Source: Rickettsiales bacterium | GTDB taxonomy: Bacteria; Pseudomonadota; Alphaproteobacteria; TMED109 | DNA length: 11,737 bases | Assembly (NCBI GenBank): GCA_002720125.1 | Contig: PBGQ01000014.1 | Location: 1-11,737 of the forward strand | Direction of reading: 5' to 3' | Shown: positions 1-5,882 of the stretch, in pieces | Position numbering within the stretch: the stretch's first letter is position 1 | Layout of the letters: each line of letters opens with the position of its first letter | Notes under the pieces: generated by a model | Told to the model about the DNA's origin: nothing | What the model saw: the letters and a program-made list of their open reading frames with translations, nothing else | The model's database searches: none | Made by a program: the position numbers and the translations under genes

Positions 1-1367
1 GCTCTTTGTCTGCAGTTTTCTCTTTCACAAGTTCTGCATGATAATCCAGTGGGAATTGGTTTAGCAAAATCAAGACCGTCGGCATATATACATCGTTTTG
101 CATATTTGATATCAAACCCCATACCTATAGAAAAAAAAGTTTCAGGGGATCTGTAGTCACCTATTCTTTTACTTACAGTTCTTGCAAAACATACAAAGCT
201 TTTTCCATCAAGCATTTTAGAAAGTTGGATTTTAATTTTCCCAGGGTTTAAAAATGCAGTATAAACATTCCATCGGGGACAGGCTACCGAGTATCTCGGT
301 ATTTTTAAACCTGAAATAGAGAATCTTTTTGATACATTGCCAGCAATATCGACCCTCATAAAATGAAAAGGAATACCTTTTTTGTCTTTCCTCTGTAGTG
401 TAGTTAATCTATGACATGCTTGTTCAAAAGATGTATCAAACCGATTAGCAAGAACATCAATATCGTATCTGTATTTTTCTGCTGTTTGCCAAAATTTTTC
501 ATATGGCATAAGCAAACTTGAGGCAAAGTAGTTTGCTAATACATTTTTACCTAAGGCTCTAGTATTTTTATCTTCTATTCTATCTTTCATTAGTTGGTGA
601 TCAATTTGATCTTTTGCTATGATTAATCCTATTTGATGAGCTAGCATAAACTCTTTACTTTCTCTGTTAAGAGTATTAGAAATTTTTAAAACTTTTTCCT
701 CAGCTATATATTTTTTTGAAAAATTTTCGTCTAATGCATCCTCAGAAAATTTAACATTAATAGAAAATTTGTCATTCAAATAAGAGACCATGCTTTTCAA
801 TCTATTACCTAAATTCATATCAATTTGATGATCCACAACAGAAGAGATTTCTTCTAATTTAGGAAAAAAGTTGTTATTAGATTGTAGCATATCTGATATC
901 ACATCTGCACTTGATGAGACAGAACCGGCTGTATCTGATATCTCCTGTTTCACTGAAATCATTTGATCAGCTAATAATGCTAGATCTTTTCTATTTTGAG
1001 TATATTTATCGTATAAAATTCTAACAGCATCACCAATCCCTGGAGAATTAATTGAAAGATCTTTTACTTCATTATTTTTAAATTCATGTTCATCAAATAA
1101 AGTATCACTAAAAATATCCACTAAATCAGAATTGAGTTGCTTATTATAATCAGAGGTTAATTCTGATAGTTCTATGTCAAATAATTTTGCTAAATTAAAT
1201 AATAATTTTTTGGTAATATTTCTTCTATTGTTTTCTAGTAGATTAATATACGAAACTGATATCCCAAGCTCTGAAGCTAGCTTTTTTTGAGTTATTCTTT
1301 TTTCTTTTCGCAGTCTTTTTATGACTAAGCCAATATTTGTTGTAATTTCTTTGTTAATCTCTTTCAT
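1..1367 (-). CDS. ScfR-family short-chain acyl-CoA responsive regulator (PccR/RamB-like), 3' end missing
   Basis: This transcriptional regulator runs off the left edge; 455 codons are visible. An N-terminal Xre-type helix-turn-helix covers about residues 13-67 (ITQKKLASELGISVSYINLL). A long IrrE/ImmA-like middle follows; at about residue 236 it reads FMLAHQIGLI, so the HExxH of active metallopeptidases is absent. The C-terminal DUF2083-type region ends, as far as visible, with the Cys-rich signature CRTCERENCRQR (Cys444, Cys447, Cys452), which is diagnostic of ScfR proteins. Known members (RamB, PccR, MccR) sense short-chain acyl-CoAs and control propionate, acetate or methylcitrate genes through TTTGCAAA-like sites. 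The family is about 470 residues, so little is missing. The ATG at 1367 has no Shine-Dalgarno sequence; operator-like repeats begin two bases upstream of it, which suggests autoregulation. The family call is firm; the inducer is inferred. Confidence 0.85.
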   Translation of the reverse strand, partial: MKEINKEITTNIGLVIKRLRKEKRITQKKLASELGISVSYINLLENNRRNITKKLLFNLAKLFDIELSELTSDYNKQLNSDLVDIFSDTLFDEHEFKNNEVKDLSINSPGIGDAVRILYDKYTQNRKDLALLADQMISVKQEISDTAGSVSSSADVISDMLQSNNNFFPKLEEISSVVDHQIDMNLGNRLKSMVSYLNDKFSINVKFSEDALDENFSKKYIAEEKVLKISNTLNRESKEFMLAHQIGLIIAKDQIDHQLMKDRIEDKNTRALGKNVLANYFASSLLMPYEKFWQTAEKYRYDIDVLANRFDTSFEQACHRLTTLQRKDKKGIPFHFMRVDIAGNVSKRFSISGLKIPRYSVACPRWNVYTAFLNPGKIKIQLSKMLDGKSFVCFARTVSKRIGDYRSPETFFSIGMGFDIKYAKRCIYADGLDFAKPIPTGLSCRTCERENCRQR

Positions 1368-1368
1368 A

Positions 1369-1414
1369 TTTACAAGTTTTACATTAAAAATATATAATTT
1401 TACAAGTTTTACAA
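1369..1414. promoter_or_regulatory. Tandem TTTACAA boxes, probable ScfR operator
   Basis: The 15-mer TTTACAAGTTTTACA occurs exactly twice, at 1369-1383 and 1399-1413, 30 bp (about three helical turns) apart. Each copy is itself two TTTACAA-like boxes 9 bp apart (1369, 1378, 1399, 1408). Read on the other strand the core is AAAACTTGTAAA, close to the published RamB site AAAACTTTGCAAA and to the TTTGCAAA box of PccR. An inverted box, TTTGTAAA, lies at 1464-1471 in the promoter of the divergent psiE-like gene. The repeats are seen directly; their binding by the adjacent ScfR protein is inferred. Confidence 0.6.
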
Positions 1415-1448
1415 TAATTTATTAACAAAAAAAACCTATGTTTTCAAA

Positions 1449-1511
1449 CTATTTTACTTGATTTTTGTAAAAAAGTTTACTAATATAATAATTGAGTTTA
1501 GCAAAAAGCAC
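1449..1511 (-). CDS. Possible 20-residue leader peptide upstream of the ScfR gene
   Basis: On the minus strand the loop of the inverted repeat reads GGGAGGAG, one of the strongest Shine-Dalgarno matches in the window. It is followed five bases later by a GTG at 1511. The frame runs 20 codons (MLFAKLNYYISKLFYKNQVK) to TAG at 1449, about 80 bases before the ScfR start. It could be a leader peptide or a chance ORF. Composition gives no help, and it competes with the idea that the same bases form an RNA element on the plus strand. Confidence 0.2.
   Translation of the reverse strand: MLFAKLNYYISKLFYKNQVK
1462..1489 (+). promoter_or_regulatory. Sigma-70-like promoter for the psiE-side transcript
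   Basis: A perfect TATAAT lies at 1484-1489, with a poor -35 (TTTTTG, 1462-1467, 16-bp spacer). Transcription would begin near 1496, right at the left arm of the inverted repeat at 1494-1555, so the transcript would start with that structure. An inverted operator-like TTTGTAAA at 1464-1471 overlaps the -35 region, so the divergent ScfR regulator may control this promoter too. Confidence 0.4.
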
Positions 1512-1555
1512 AATTACTCCTCCCTAGTAACGTTCTTATAGTATTTGCTAAACTC
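1494..1555 (+). ncRNA. Structured leader or small RNA: 12-bp stem enclosing a CCTCCCT-loop hairpin
   Basis: GAGTTTAGCAAA (1494-1505) and TTTGCTAAACTC (1544-1555) are perfect reverse complements 38 nt apart. Inside them TTACT (1514-1518) pairs with AGTAA (1526-1530), leaving the seven-base loop CCTCCCT. On the plus strand the loop carries CCUCC, the anti-Shine-Dalgarno core, like the C-rich loops of small RNAs that mask ribosome binding sites. The outer stem is followed by a T-rich stretch (1556-1577) that could act as a weak terminator. The structure may instead be a DNA dyad, or work on the minus strand, where the loop reads AGGGAGG. The pairing is seen; the RNA role is inferred. Confidence 0.35.
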
Positions 1556-1592
1556 TTCTTATTTTGTTATTTTCCAGTTTAAAGTCTTTAAT

Positions 1593-2027
1593 ATGAAAAA
1601 TAATTTTGAAAAAAGTGCTAACTCTGTAGGTAATTTTCTTGTTAGGTCCTTTCATTACCTAGCACTGTTTGCTATAGGTTCTGTAATAGTATGGTCAGCA
1701 TTTTTTACTTTTATAGATATGACAGAAAAAAGTTCTGCCAGTATAGAAGACATACTTCTTTTATTTATTTATTTAGAATTAGGTGCAGTCGTTGGGATAT
1801 ACTTTAAAACAAATCATATGCCAGTAAGATTTTTGATATATGTAGCTATAACTGCTCTTACAAGAATGCTATTAGAATACCTGAATAAGTGGCATAACAA
1901 TAGCACTAATGATTTGGGATATGATATAATTATTATTTGTGGTGGAATAGTATTATTGGCAGCTAGCATACTAGTACTTAGATATGCTTCGCATAATTAT
2001 CCTTCAGACAATAAAAAAACTGACTAG
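1593..2027 (+). CDS. PsiE-family inner membrane protein
   Basis: A 144-residue protein matching the phosphate-starvation-inducible PsiE family in length (E. coli PsiE is 136 residues) and layout. Counting from the ATG at 1593, there are four predicted membrane helices, at about residues 22-41, 54-72, 80-98 and 112-132. The conserved core reads YLELGAVVGIYFKTNHMPVR followed by FLIYVAITALTR, where PsiE proteins have an acidic helix end, a short His-Pro-Arg loop and an ITA(L/M)xR motif. A TTG at 1545 gives a longer reading but lies inside the inverted repeat; the ATG fits the family length better although it has no clear Shine-Dalgarno sequence. The molecular function of PsiE proteins is not established. 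It is divergent from the ScfR gene and may share its operators. Confidence 0.75.
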   Translation: MKNNFEKSANSVGNFLVRSFHYLALFAIGSVIVWSAFFTFIDMTEKSSASIEDILLLFIYLELGAVVGIYFKTNHMPVRFLIYVAITALTRMLLEYLNKWHNNSTNDLGYDIIIICGGIVLLAASILVLRYASHNYPSDNKKTD

Positions 2028-2045
2028 TTTGTTCTTATTTTGTTC
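2017..2045 (+). terminator. Weak rho-independent-like terminator after psiE
   Basis: AAACT (2017-2021) and AGTTT (2026-2030) form a short stem around a GACT loop that overlaps the stop codon. It is followed by a T-rich stretch with three GTTCTT repeats (starting at 2031, 2042 and 2048). The stem is only five AT-rich pairs, so termination is uncertain. Confidence 0.25.
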
Positions 2046-2085
2046 TTGTTCTTAGATCTATAAATTACTATAATCATTGTTGGTT

Positions 2086-2259
2086 ATGGACAATTCTGAT
2101 TTATATAAAATATGGTTTATTATAATGAAAGCCTTGGAGTATGGACCATTAAAAAATGATGTTATGCATTTAGACCAAGTGATTGAAGCTAAAGTCGCAC
2201 ATCATCACATTACTTACAAAGGAGTCAAGTATTATATAAAAATAATTAATAGATCTTGA
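2086..2259 (+). CDS. Small hypothetical protein, 57 residues
   Basis: I do not recognise this protein. The ATG at 2086 gives MDNSDLYKIWFIIMKALEYG and continues to a basic, His-rich stretch (VAHHHITYKGVKYYIKIINR) that could form two beta strands. There is no signal peptide or clear membrane helix. A TATAAT at 2069-2074 would start transcription near 2081, so the message would be almost leaderless, consistent with the absence of a Shine-Dalgarno sequence. A TTG at 2077 allows three more residues. It lies between psiE and an exported small protein on the same strand, but the upstream promoter suggests its own transcript. It could be a chance ORF. Confidence 0.4.
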   Translation: MDNSDLYKIWFIIMKALEYGPLKNDVMHLDQVIEAKVAHHHITYKGVKYYIKIINRS

Positions 2260-2272
2260 GGTTTTTAACCAC

Positions 2273-2284
2273 ATAGTATACTAT
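2273..2284. repeat. 12-bp palindrome ATAGTATACTAT before an exported-protein gene
   Basis: A perfect palindrome ends eight bases before the ATG at 2292. A small GGTT-TTT-AACC dyad lies at 2260-2270. The position suits an operator or the -10 region of a promoter for the downstream gene; there is no other support. Confidence 0.3.
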
Positions 2285-2291
2285 ATGTTGT

Positions 2292-2522
2292 ATGAAAAAA
2301 AATACTATTCAAATATTGACATTTTTTTTTACTATTTCGTTTGCTAGTATTGCATCAGCTGATATGCAAATAATTAAAGAAGGTCAAATAATAGCTAAAA
2401 AGCTGTATACTAATGACGAGGTAACACTTGTTGTAAATAACTCCAATAAAACATATGTTTGTTCAATTATAGGAGCAAAAACAACTTGCATATTAAGTAA
2501 AAAAGCTAGTTTATTGCAATAA
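2292..2522 (+). CDS. Small exported protein, unknown function
   Basis: The 76-residue product has a clear Sec signal peptide: MKKN, a hydrophobic stretch ILTFFFTISFASIA, and an ASA-D cleavage site near residue 23. The mature chain is only about 53 residues. It starts DMQIIKEGQIIAKKLYTNDE and contains two cysteines (in TYVCSI and TTCILS) nine residues apart that could form a periplasmic disulfide. No family is recognised. The gene is convergent with the 2533-2925 gene, with ten bases between stops. A palindrome TTATTGCAATAA (2511-2522) overlaps the stop codon. The signal peptide makes a real gene likely. Confidence 0.6.
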   Translation: MKKNTIQILTFFFTISFASIASADMQIIKEGQIIAKKLYTNDEVTLVVNNSNKTYVCSIIGAKTTCILSKKASLLQ

Positions 2523-2532
2523 TTTCAAAGGC

Positions 2533-2925
2533 CTATTTTTTAAATTGGTTTCTTAAGGAGTCAAATATATTATCTAACCTATCTGAATTATCGCAATTAG
2601 CCTCTAATATTATTCTCTTCTCAACTTTTACAGGTATACTTGAATAATGAAAACCATCATATTTATTATTAGCAGCTAATTGTACTTTACTTGATCTTTT
2701 TAGAAACATTTCCGTTTTTCCATCTGCAAATTTTCCTACCTTATTACTAGGCGATGAGATAACCATAAATGCATCATCTACTAATTCGCAATTATTTTTT
2801 AGCATGATTTGAACCTTTATTACTTGGTTATTGTATTCTTCTGTTTTTAAGACGTATCTGACTAGCAAGAAAATAGCTAAAAACGAAAATGCCAATAATA
2901 ATGTATTTTTTATATTTAATTTCAA
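2533..2925 (-). CDS. Membrane-anchored periplasmic protein, unknown function
   Basis: A 130-residue protein with one N-terminal membrane anchor (TLLLAFSFLAIFLLVRYVL, about residues 8-26), then a periplasmic domain of about 100 residues rich in beta-strand-like segments. Two cysteines (NNCELV near residue 46, EANCDN near residue 111) are placed to form a disulfide. The C-terminus is charged and probably helical (DNIFDSLRNQFKK). I do not recognise a family. It follows the 2954-3232 gene by 28 bases on the same strand, so the two small envelope proteins are probably cotranscribed. Only a weak purine-rich ribosome site precedes the ATG at 2925. Confidence 0.6.
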   Translation of the reverse strand: MKLNIKNTLLLAFSFLAIFLLVRYVLKTEEYNNQVIKVQIMLKNNCELVDDAFMVISSPSNKVGKFADGKTEMFLKRSSKVQLAANNKYDGFHYSSIPVKVEKRIILEANCDNSDRLDNIFDSLRNQFKK

Positions 2926-2953
2926 ATGTATATTCTTTTGAAATTATATTAAA

Positions 2954-3232
2954 TTAATAATTATAAGTTTCAATATCTCTTTGTTTTTTTTCACTATCCT
3001 TATAAGACTTGGCAATTAAGTTTGCTATAACTTTTCTTTCAGAATAAGTCAAATCTCCTAAAGCCTCATCTAAAGCACACTTGCCAACCTTAAAAGACAT
3101 AGAGAATTTGGATTGATTTCCTAGCCATGTGTTAAAACTGTTGTCTGCATTGTCGTTGAGTATCTTTACGTCACAAGCAACCCCTAATTTAAAAAATAAA
3201 AAAGTTGCTGCGATTAAAAATAAGTTTTTCAT
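2954..3232 (-). CDS. Small exported protein, unknown function
   Basis: A 92-residue product with a hydrophobic N-terminus, MKNLFLIAATFLFFKLGVAC, typical of a signal peptide. Cleavage could fall at GVA-C. Cys20 at that point raises the possibility of a lipoprotein, but GVAC is a poor lipobox (Gly at -3), so simple signal peptidase I cleavage with a Cys20-Cys52 disulfide is equally likely. The rest is hydrophilic and ends in a helical basic region (ERKVIANLIAKSYKDSEKKQ). A reasonable ribosome site (AAGAG) precedes the ATG at 3232. It is first of a likely two-gene unit with the 2533-2925 gene. No family is recognised. Confidence 0.6.
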   Translation of the reverse strand: MKNLFLIAATFLFFKLGVACDVKILNDNADNSFNTWLGNQSKFSMSFKVGKCALDEALGDLTYSERKVIANLIAKSYKDSEKKQRDIETYNY

Positions 3233-3267
3233 TTTAACTCTTTCATGTTGTTGTTAGTATTTTTATA

Positions 3268-3295
3268 TAGCTGTAATTTCAATACGTATCAGCTA
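3268..3295. repeat. Inverted repeat TAGCTG/CAGCTA between the permease and the exported-protein gene
   Basis: TAGCTG (3268-3273) and CAGCTA (3290-3295) are reverse complements around a 16-base centre that ends in the palindrome ATACGTAT (3282-3289). Both arms are flanked by TATATA. It sits 36 bases upstream of the minus-strand gene starting at 3232, a position suited to an operator, or it may mark the end of the permease transcript. There is no T-run, so a terminator is unlikely. Confidence 0.3.
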
Positions 3296-3307
3296 GGTTA
3301 TATAATG

Positions 3308-4175
3308 TCAGTCTAAAAGTAGATTTAATCCTACAACCATTACTATTACGCTTAATATTTTTTTAAAGTTCACCTTCTCTTTAAAAAAAAAAATATCCGA
3401 AAGCAATAGCCAAGATTATACCAATAGATCTTTTGAAAGATTCTAAAACTGGGACTAGATTTATAGTTAATGCAAAGAGTTGGATAATTGAAACTGCAGA
3501 ACCTATTAAAGCTATAGAAAAAATTAAATATCCTGTTTTCTTTTCAAACATTTTTTTAATACTGACTTTGCTTTTCATTAAAATTAAAGGAAATGCTACT
3601 ATCCAACCAGCAGATTGCAAAAATCCGTGAAAATATATATCTGTGTAAGATAAGCACTTTTTGTCTAAAACTGGCGTAAGACTCCATATCAGAGAAACCA
3701 AAAGCATCAATCTGGCATTTGCATTTCTTATCAAAACTAATGGACTAAAAAATAGATTTCTAATACTCAAACTCTTAGAATAAAGAATTAGCGAACCAAC
3801 AATTACAACAATTATCCCGATGTAATTAGCTAATGACATTTTTTCTTCTAATATTGAATAAGCATATATTGAAGAAAATAACGGGGTAAAACTAAGCATT
3901 GGAATAACTAGACTGATTTCTGAACTTTTAAGTGCCTTTAAAAAACTATAGAAAGCAATCAAACCCATAGCAACCAGCGGTAAGTAATAGAAAAAATATT
4001 CTATATTATTTACAATTAAGTCTGAAAATACTAAAGAATAAGAAAATAAAGCTAATTGAGAGGTTATTACGACTAGAAGTATCTCATATTCATTGAAATA
4101 TTTGAGAGATTTTTTTCTAATTAAGTCAAATAAAGACCATAAAAAACCCATTACTAAAACTGTAAATAATGCCAT
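3308..4175 (-). CDS. EamA/DMT-superfamily permease, interrupted by a one-base slip in a T11 run
   Basis: An inner membrane transporter of the drug/metabolite type, with two EamA repeats (about residues 1-135 and 150-288) and about ten helices. The first half ends with the typical loop TPLFSSIYAYSILEEK and the following helix. Read literally, translation stops at 3381 after FGYFFF, 264 residues. Removing one base from the 11-base run at 3383-3393 continues the frame as KEKVNFKKILSVIV and on to GLNLLLD with a stop at 3308, giving about 288 residues. This is the normal EamA ending, in which a YxxFKEK loop precedes the last helix. The frame is therefore broken only by homopolymer length: a sequencing or assembly error, a recent mutation, or transcriptional slippage. 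The substrate cannot be told from sequence. It lies 84 bases downstream of the deacetylase gene and could share its transcript. Confidence 0.8.
3383..3393. other. A11/T11 homopolymer at the permease frameshift
   Basis: Eleven consecutive A on the plus strand. Ten would keep the permease open; eleven place a TAA directly after the Phe codons. Runs of this length are prone to polymerase slippage and to base-calling errors. A second 11-base run (9891-9901) sits in frame inside the DUF1566 gene. Confidence 0.9.
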
Positions 4176-4259
4176 ATAATCAACTTATTAATGAGTAAAA
4201 TATTATTAGTATTATTATCAATAATAGAGGATAGAAAAGATATAAAATACAACCCTTTT

Positions 4260-5312
4260 TCATCTTTCAAATATATTTGGTTTGTCTATTATTGTATTTA
4301 ACCACTGTTCTTTTGGTTCTTCCTTCCATTCTATATTCCTTAAAAACTTTTTTGCCTCCTGGCTTAAAGATTTGGGAAGCTCAAATTCCGCTAATATAGC
4401 TAAATTGTATATCCATGCTCTTAAAGTAATCCATGGATTATAGCCTCCTCCTCCCATTACTACAATTTTACTTTCTAGTTCTTTCATTTTTTTTATAACA
4501 TATACCATTGAATTATTACTTAAATTTAAATCTGAATACTTATCGAATTGCAAACAATCGGCACCCATTTGCAATAAAATAACTTCTGGCCTGTAATCAA
4601 CAATATAAGGATAAAAAAAATCTTCGTTAAATAATTCTATAAAATCTTCATCATTAAAACCCTTTTTAAGGGGTATGTTTACAACTTTACCTTTTTTATC
4701 AAATTCAAAAATATTGTGTTTAGGCCATAAGTTTTCCTGGTGCGTTGAGATGGTCAAAACCTTGCTGTCATCTCTAAAATATTCAATAACTCCATCTCCA
4801 TAATGTGCATCCATATCAAGATAAAGTATTTTCGAAAATCCAACTCGCTGAAGTTCCAAAATACATATTGCTATATCATTGAGATAACAAAAGCCTGAAG
4901 CCTTTTTTTGCTTTGCATGATGTGCTCCAGAACCTGGACTAAAAATCCTGTTATATTTACTTTTAATAAGTTTTGTAGCCAGCAAAAGTGCTCCTGCTGC
5001 AGCTGCATGCCTTCTAAACATTTCTTTAAATATAGGATTGTCTGCTGTACCTAAATTATACTTTTTAGCTAATTCTTTTGTTATAAATTGTTTTTCTTCT
5101 GTGCTTTTCAATACATGTAAGTAGTCAGCATCATGGAATTTCGATAACTCATCAATTGTTGCCAAATCATTATTGATATAATCTACATTTTTATCAAAAT
5201 CTAATATTTTTGACAAATCATAAACATTCGTAACTCTATTTATAGTAACAGGATGTTTTTTACCATAGTCTGAACCTCTAAAGATATCATTATATAAAAA
5301 AGCCGTTTTCAT
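4260..5312 (-). CDS. Zinc-dependent deacetylase of the histone deacetylase/AcuC family
   Basis: A probable amidohydrolase that removes acetyl groups from lysine or a small acetylated amine. Counting from the ATG at 5312 (350 residues), all catalytic elements are present: the tandem histidines in GAHHAKQKKASGFCYLND (His131, His132), zinc ligands Asp168 and His170 in YLDMDAHYGDG, the third ligand Asp252 in LQMGADCL, and the transition-state Tyr291 in GGGGYNP. The wording, including SGFCYLNDI, is close to class I enzymes and bacterial AcuC. AcuC deacetylates acetyl-CoA synthetase, but no acs or acuA neighbour is visible here, so the substrate is open; acetylpolyamines are an alternative. A TTG at 5321 would add three residues and neither start has a good ribosome site. 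The only downstream neighbour on this strand is the broken permease. Confidence 0.9.
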   Translation of the reverse strand: MKTAFLYNDIFRGSDYGKKHPVTINRVTNVYDLSKILDFDKNVDYINNDLATIDELSKFHDADYLHVLKSTEEKQFITKELAKKYNLGTADNPIFKEMFRRHAAAAGALLLATKLIKSKYNRIFSPGSGAHHAKQKKASGFCYLNDIAICILELQRVGFSKILYLDMDAHYGDGVIEYFRDDSKVLTISTHQENLWPKHNIFEFDKKGKVVNIPLKKGFNDEDFIELFNEDFFYPYIVDYRPEVILLQMGADCLQFDKYSDLNLSNNSMVYVIKKMKELESKIVVMGGGGYNPWITLRAWIYNLAILAEFELPKSLSQEAKKFLRNIEWKEEPKEQWLNTIIDKPNIFER

Positions 5313-5352
5313 AATATTCAAATATTAATTATTTTTGAGTTTTAAACTATTA

Positions 5353-5364
5353 ACATTATAATGT
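5353..5364. promoter_or_regulatory. Palindrome ACATTATAATGT with back-to-back -10 hexamers
   Basis: A perfect 12-bp palindrome that presents TATAAT on both strands (plus 5357-5362, minus 5360-5355). On the minus strand it is a plausible -10 for the deacetylase gene starting at 5312. It is also about 140 bp upstream of the sigma-54-like promoter at 5503, a usual distance for an enhancer site. The rest of the 228-base gap is AT-rich, and I see nothing else in it apart from that promoter. Confidence 0.3.
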
Positions 5365-5502
5365 AGGAATTTTCATTAAAGAATGTTGTTCCCGTAATCA
5401 TTATACATAAATAATTACTAAAATTAAAAAGTTAGATTTTGGTTCAAAATATTTTATACAGCAAATTATATTAAAATTCTCATCATAAAGTATTTATTTA
5501 GA

Positions 5503-5520
5503 TTGGCATTTAAATTGCAT
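5503..5520 (+). promoter_or_regulatory. Sigma-54 (-24/-12) promoter of the TPR operon
   Basis: TTGGCATTTAAATTGCAT matches the sigma-54 consensus TTGGCAC-N5-TTGCW with the required GG-N10-GC spacing (GG 5505-5506, GC 5517-5518) and only the C of GGCAC changed. Transcription should start near 5530, directly before the GGAGG ribosome site at 5531-5535. rpoN itself lies 2 kb away. Such promoters need an AAA+ enhancer-binding protein, and none is encoded in this window. Confidence 0.7.
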
Positions 5521-5540
5521 CTAAATTTGCGGAGGTAAAT

Positions 5541-5690
5541 ATGTTTAATTTAGAAAAAACTTTGTTGCTTGCTAGAGCTGCATACTATAATGGATACATT
5601 AAGGAAGCTATCATACTTTATAAAAATCTATTAAGTTTGCAACCTAATCATATTATAGCAAAAAAGGAACTAAAAAAAATAACTGCCTAG
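5541..5690 (+). CDS. 49-residue single-TPR-motif protein
   Basis: A very small gene with strong signals: GGAGG six bases before the ATG, and a sigma-54-like promoter just upstream. The whole product is essentially one tetratricopeptide helix pair. Helix A is LLLARAAYYNGYIKEAI with the Gly-Tyr at the TPR turn, followed by helix B ILYKNLLSLQPNH with the Pro that ends a TPR, then a basic tail (AKKELKKITA). There is no signal peptide, so it is likely cytoplasmic. A lone TPR rarely folds alone, so it may dimerise or dock onto a partner; that is inference. It is 15 bases upstream of the 5706 gene and probably the first cistron of the operon. Confidence 0.75.
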   Translation: MFNLEKTLLLARAAYYNGYIKEAIILYKNLLSLQPNHIIAKKELKKITA

Positions 5691-5705
5691 ATGTAAAAAT
5701 TTTTA

Positions 5706-5882
5706 ATGGATGTTGTTTTCAATATATTAATAGATTTAATGATATTGGGAGTTTTGTTGTATACTTATTATGCTAACAGAACATTCTTTATAGTAGGATT
5801 GTTAATAATATTGTTATTAGTCTTTATATTTCCAAGTATTTTGATACCTTCTTTCTTATGGGAAAAATTATTAGCTTCTTAA
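5706..5882 (+). CDS. 58-residue two-helix membrane protein
   Basis: The ATG at 5706 opens 58 codons with two hydrophobic helices (about residues 6-22 and 27-48) joined by a short polar turn YYANRT. The C-terminus PSFLWEKLLAS is amphipathic. It starts 15 bases after the single-TPR gene and overlaps the start of the exported TPR gene (5858) by 25 bases, an arrangement typical of translational coupling in an operon. No ribosome site is clear, and AT-rich DNA readily encodes hydrophobic stretches, so it could be a chance frame. If real, it may anchor or accompany the TPR protein. No family is recognised. Confidence 0.45.
   Translation: MDVVFNILIDLMILGVLLYTYYANRTFFIVGLLIILLLVFIFPSILIPSFLWEKLLAS

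Noticed and set aside
1889..1905. GG-N10-GC match (TGGCATAACAATAGCA) inside the psiE-like gene
   Set aside because: The -12 half is TAGC instead of TTGC, and it is intragenic with no gene start just downstream.
3433..3630. A 65-codon plus-strand frame within the permease region
   Set aside because: It is antisense to the conserved second EamA repeat.
5376..5792. TAAAGAATGTT near 5378 and its reverse complement AACATTCTTTA near 5780, as possible inverted repeat ends of a mobile element
   Set aside because: Eleven AT-rich bases can match by chance; there is no transposase and no target duplication, and one copy lies inside a coding frame.
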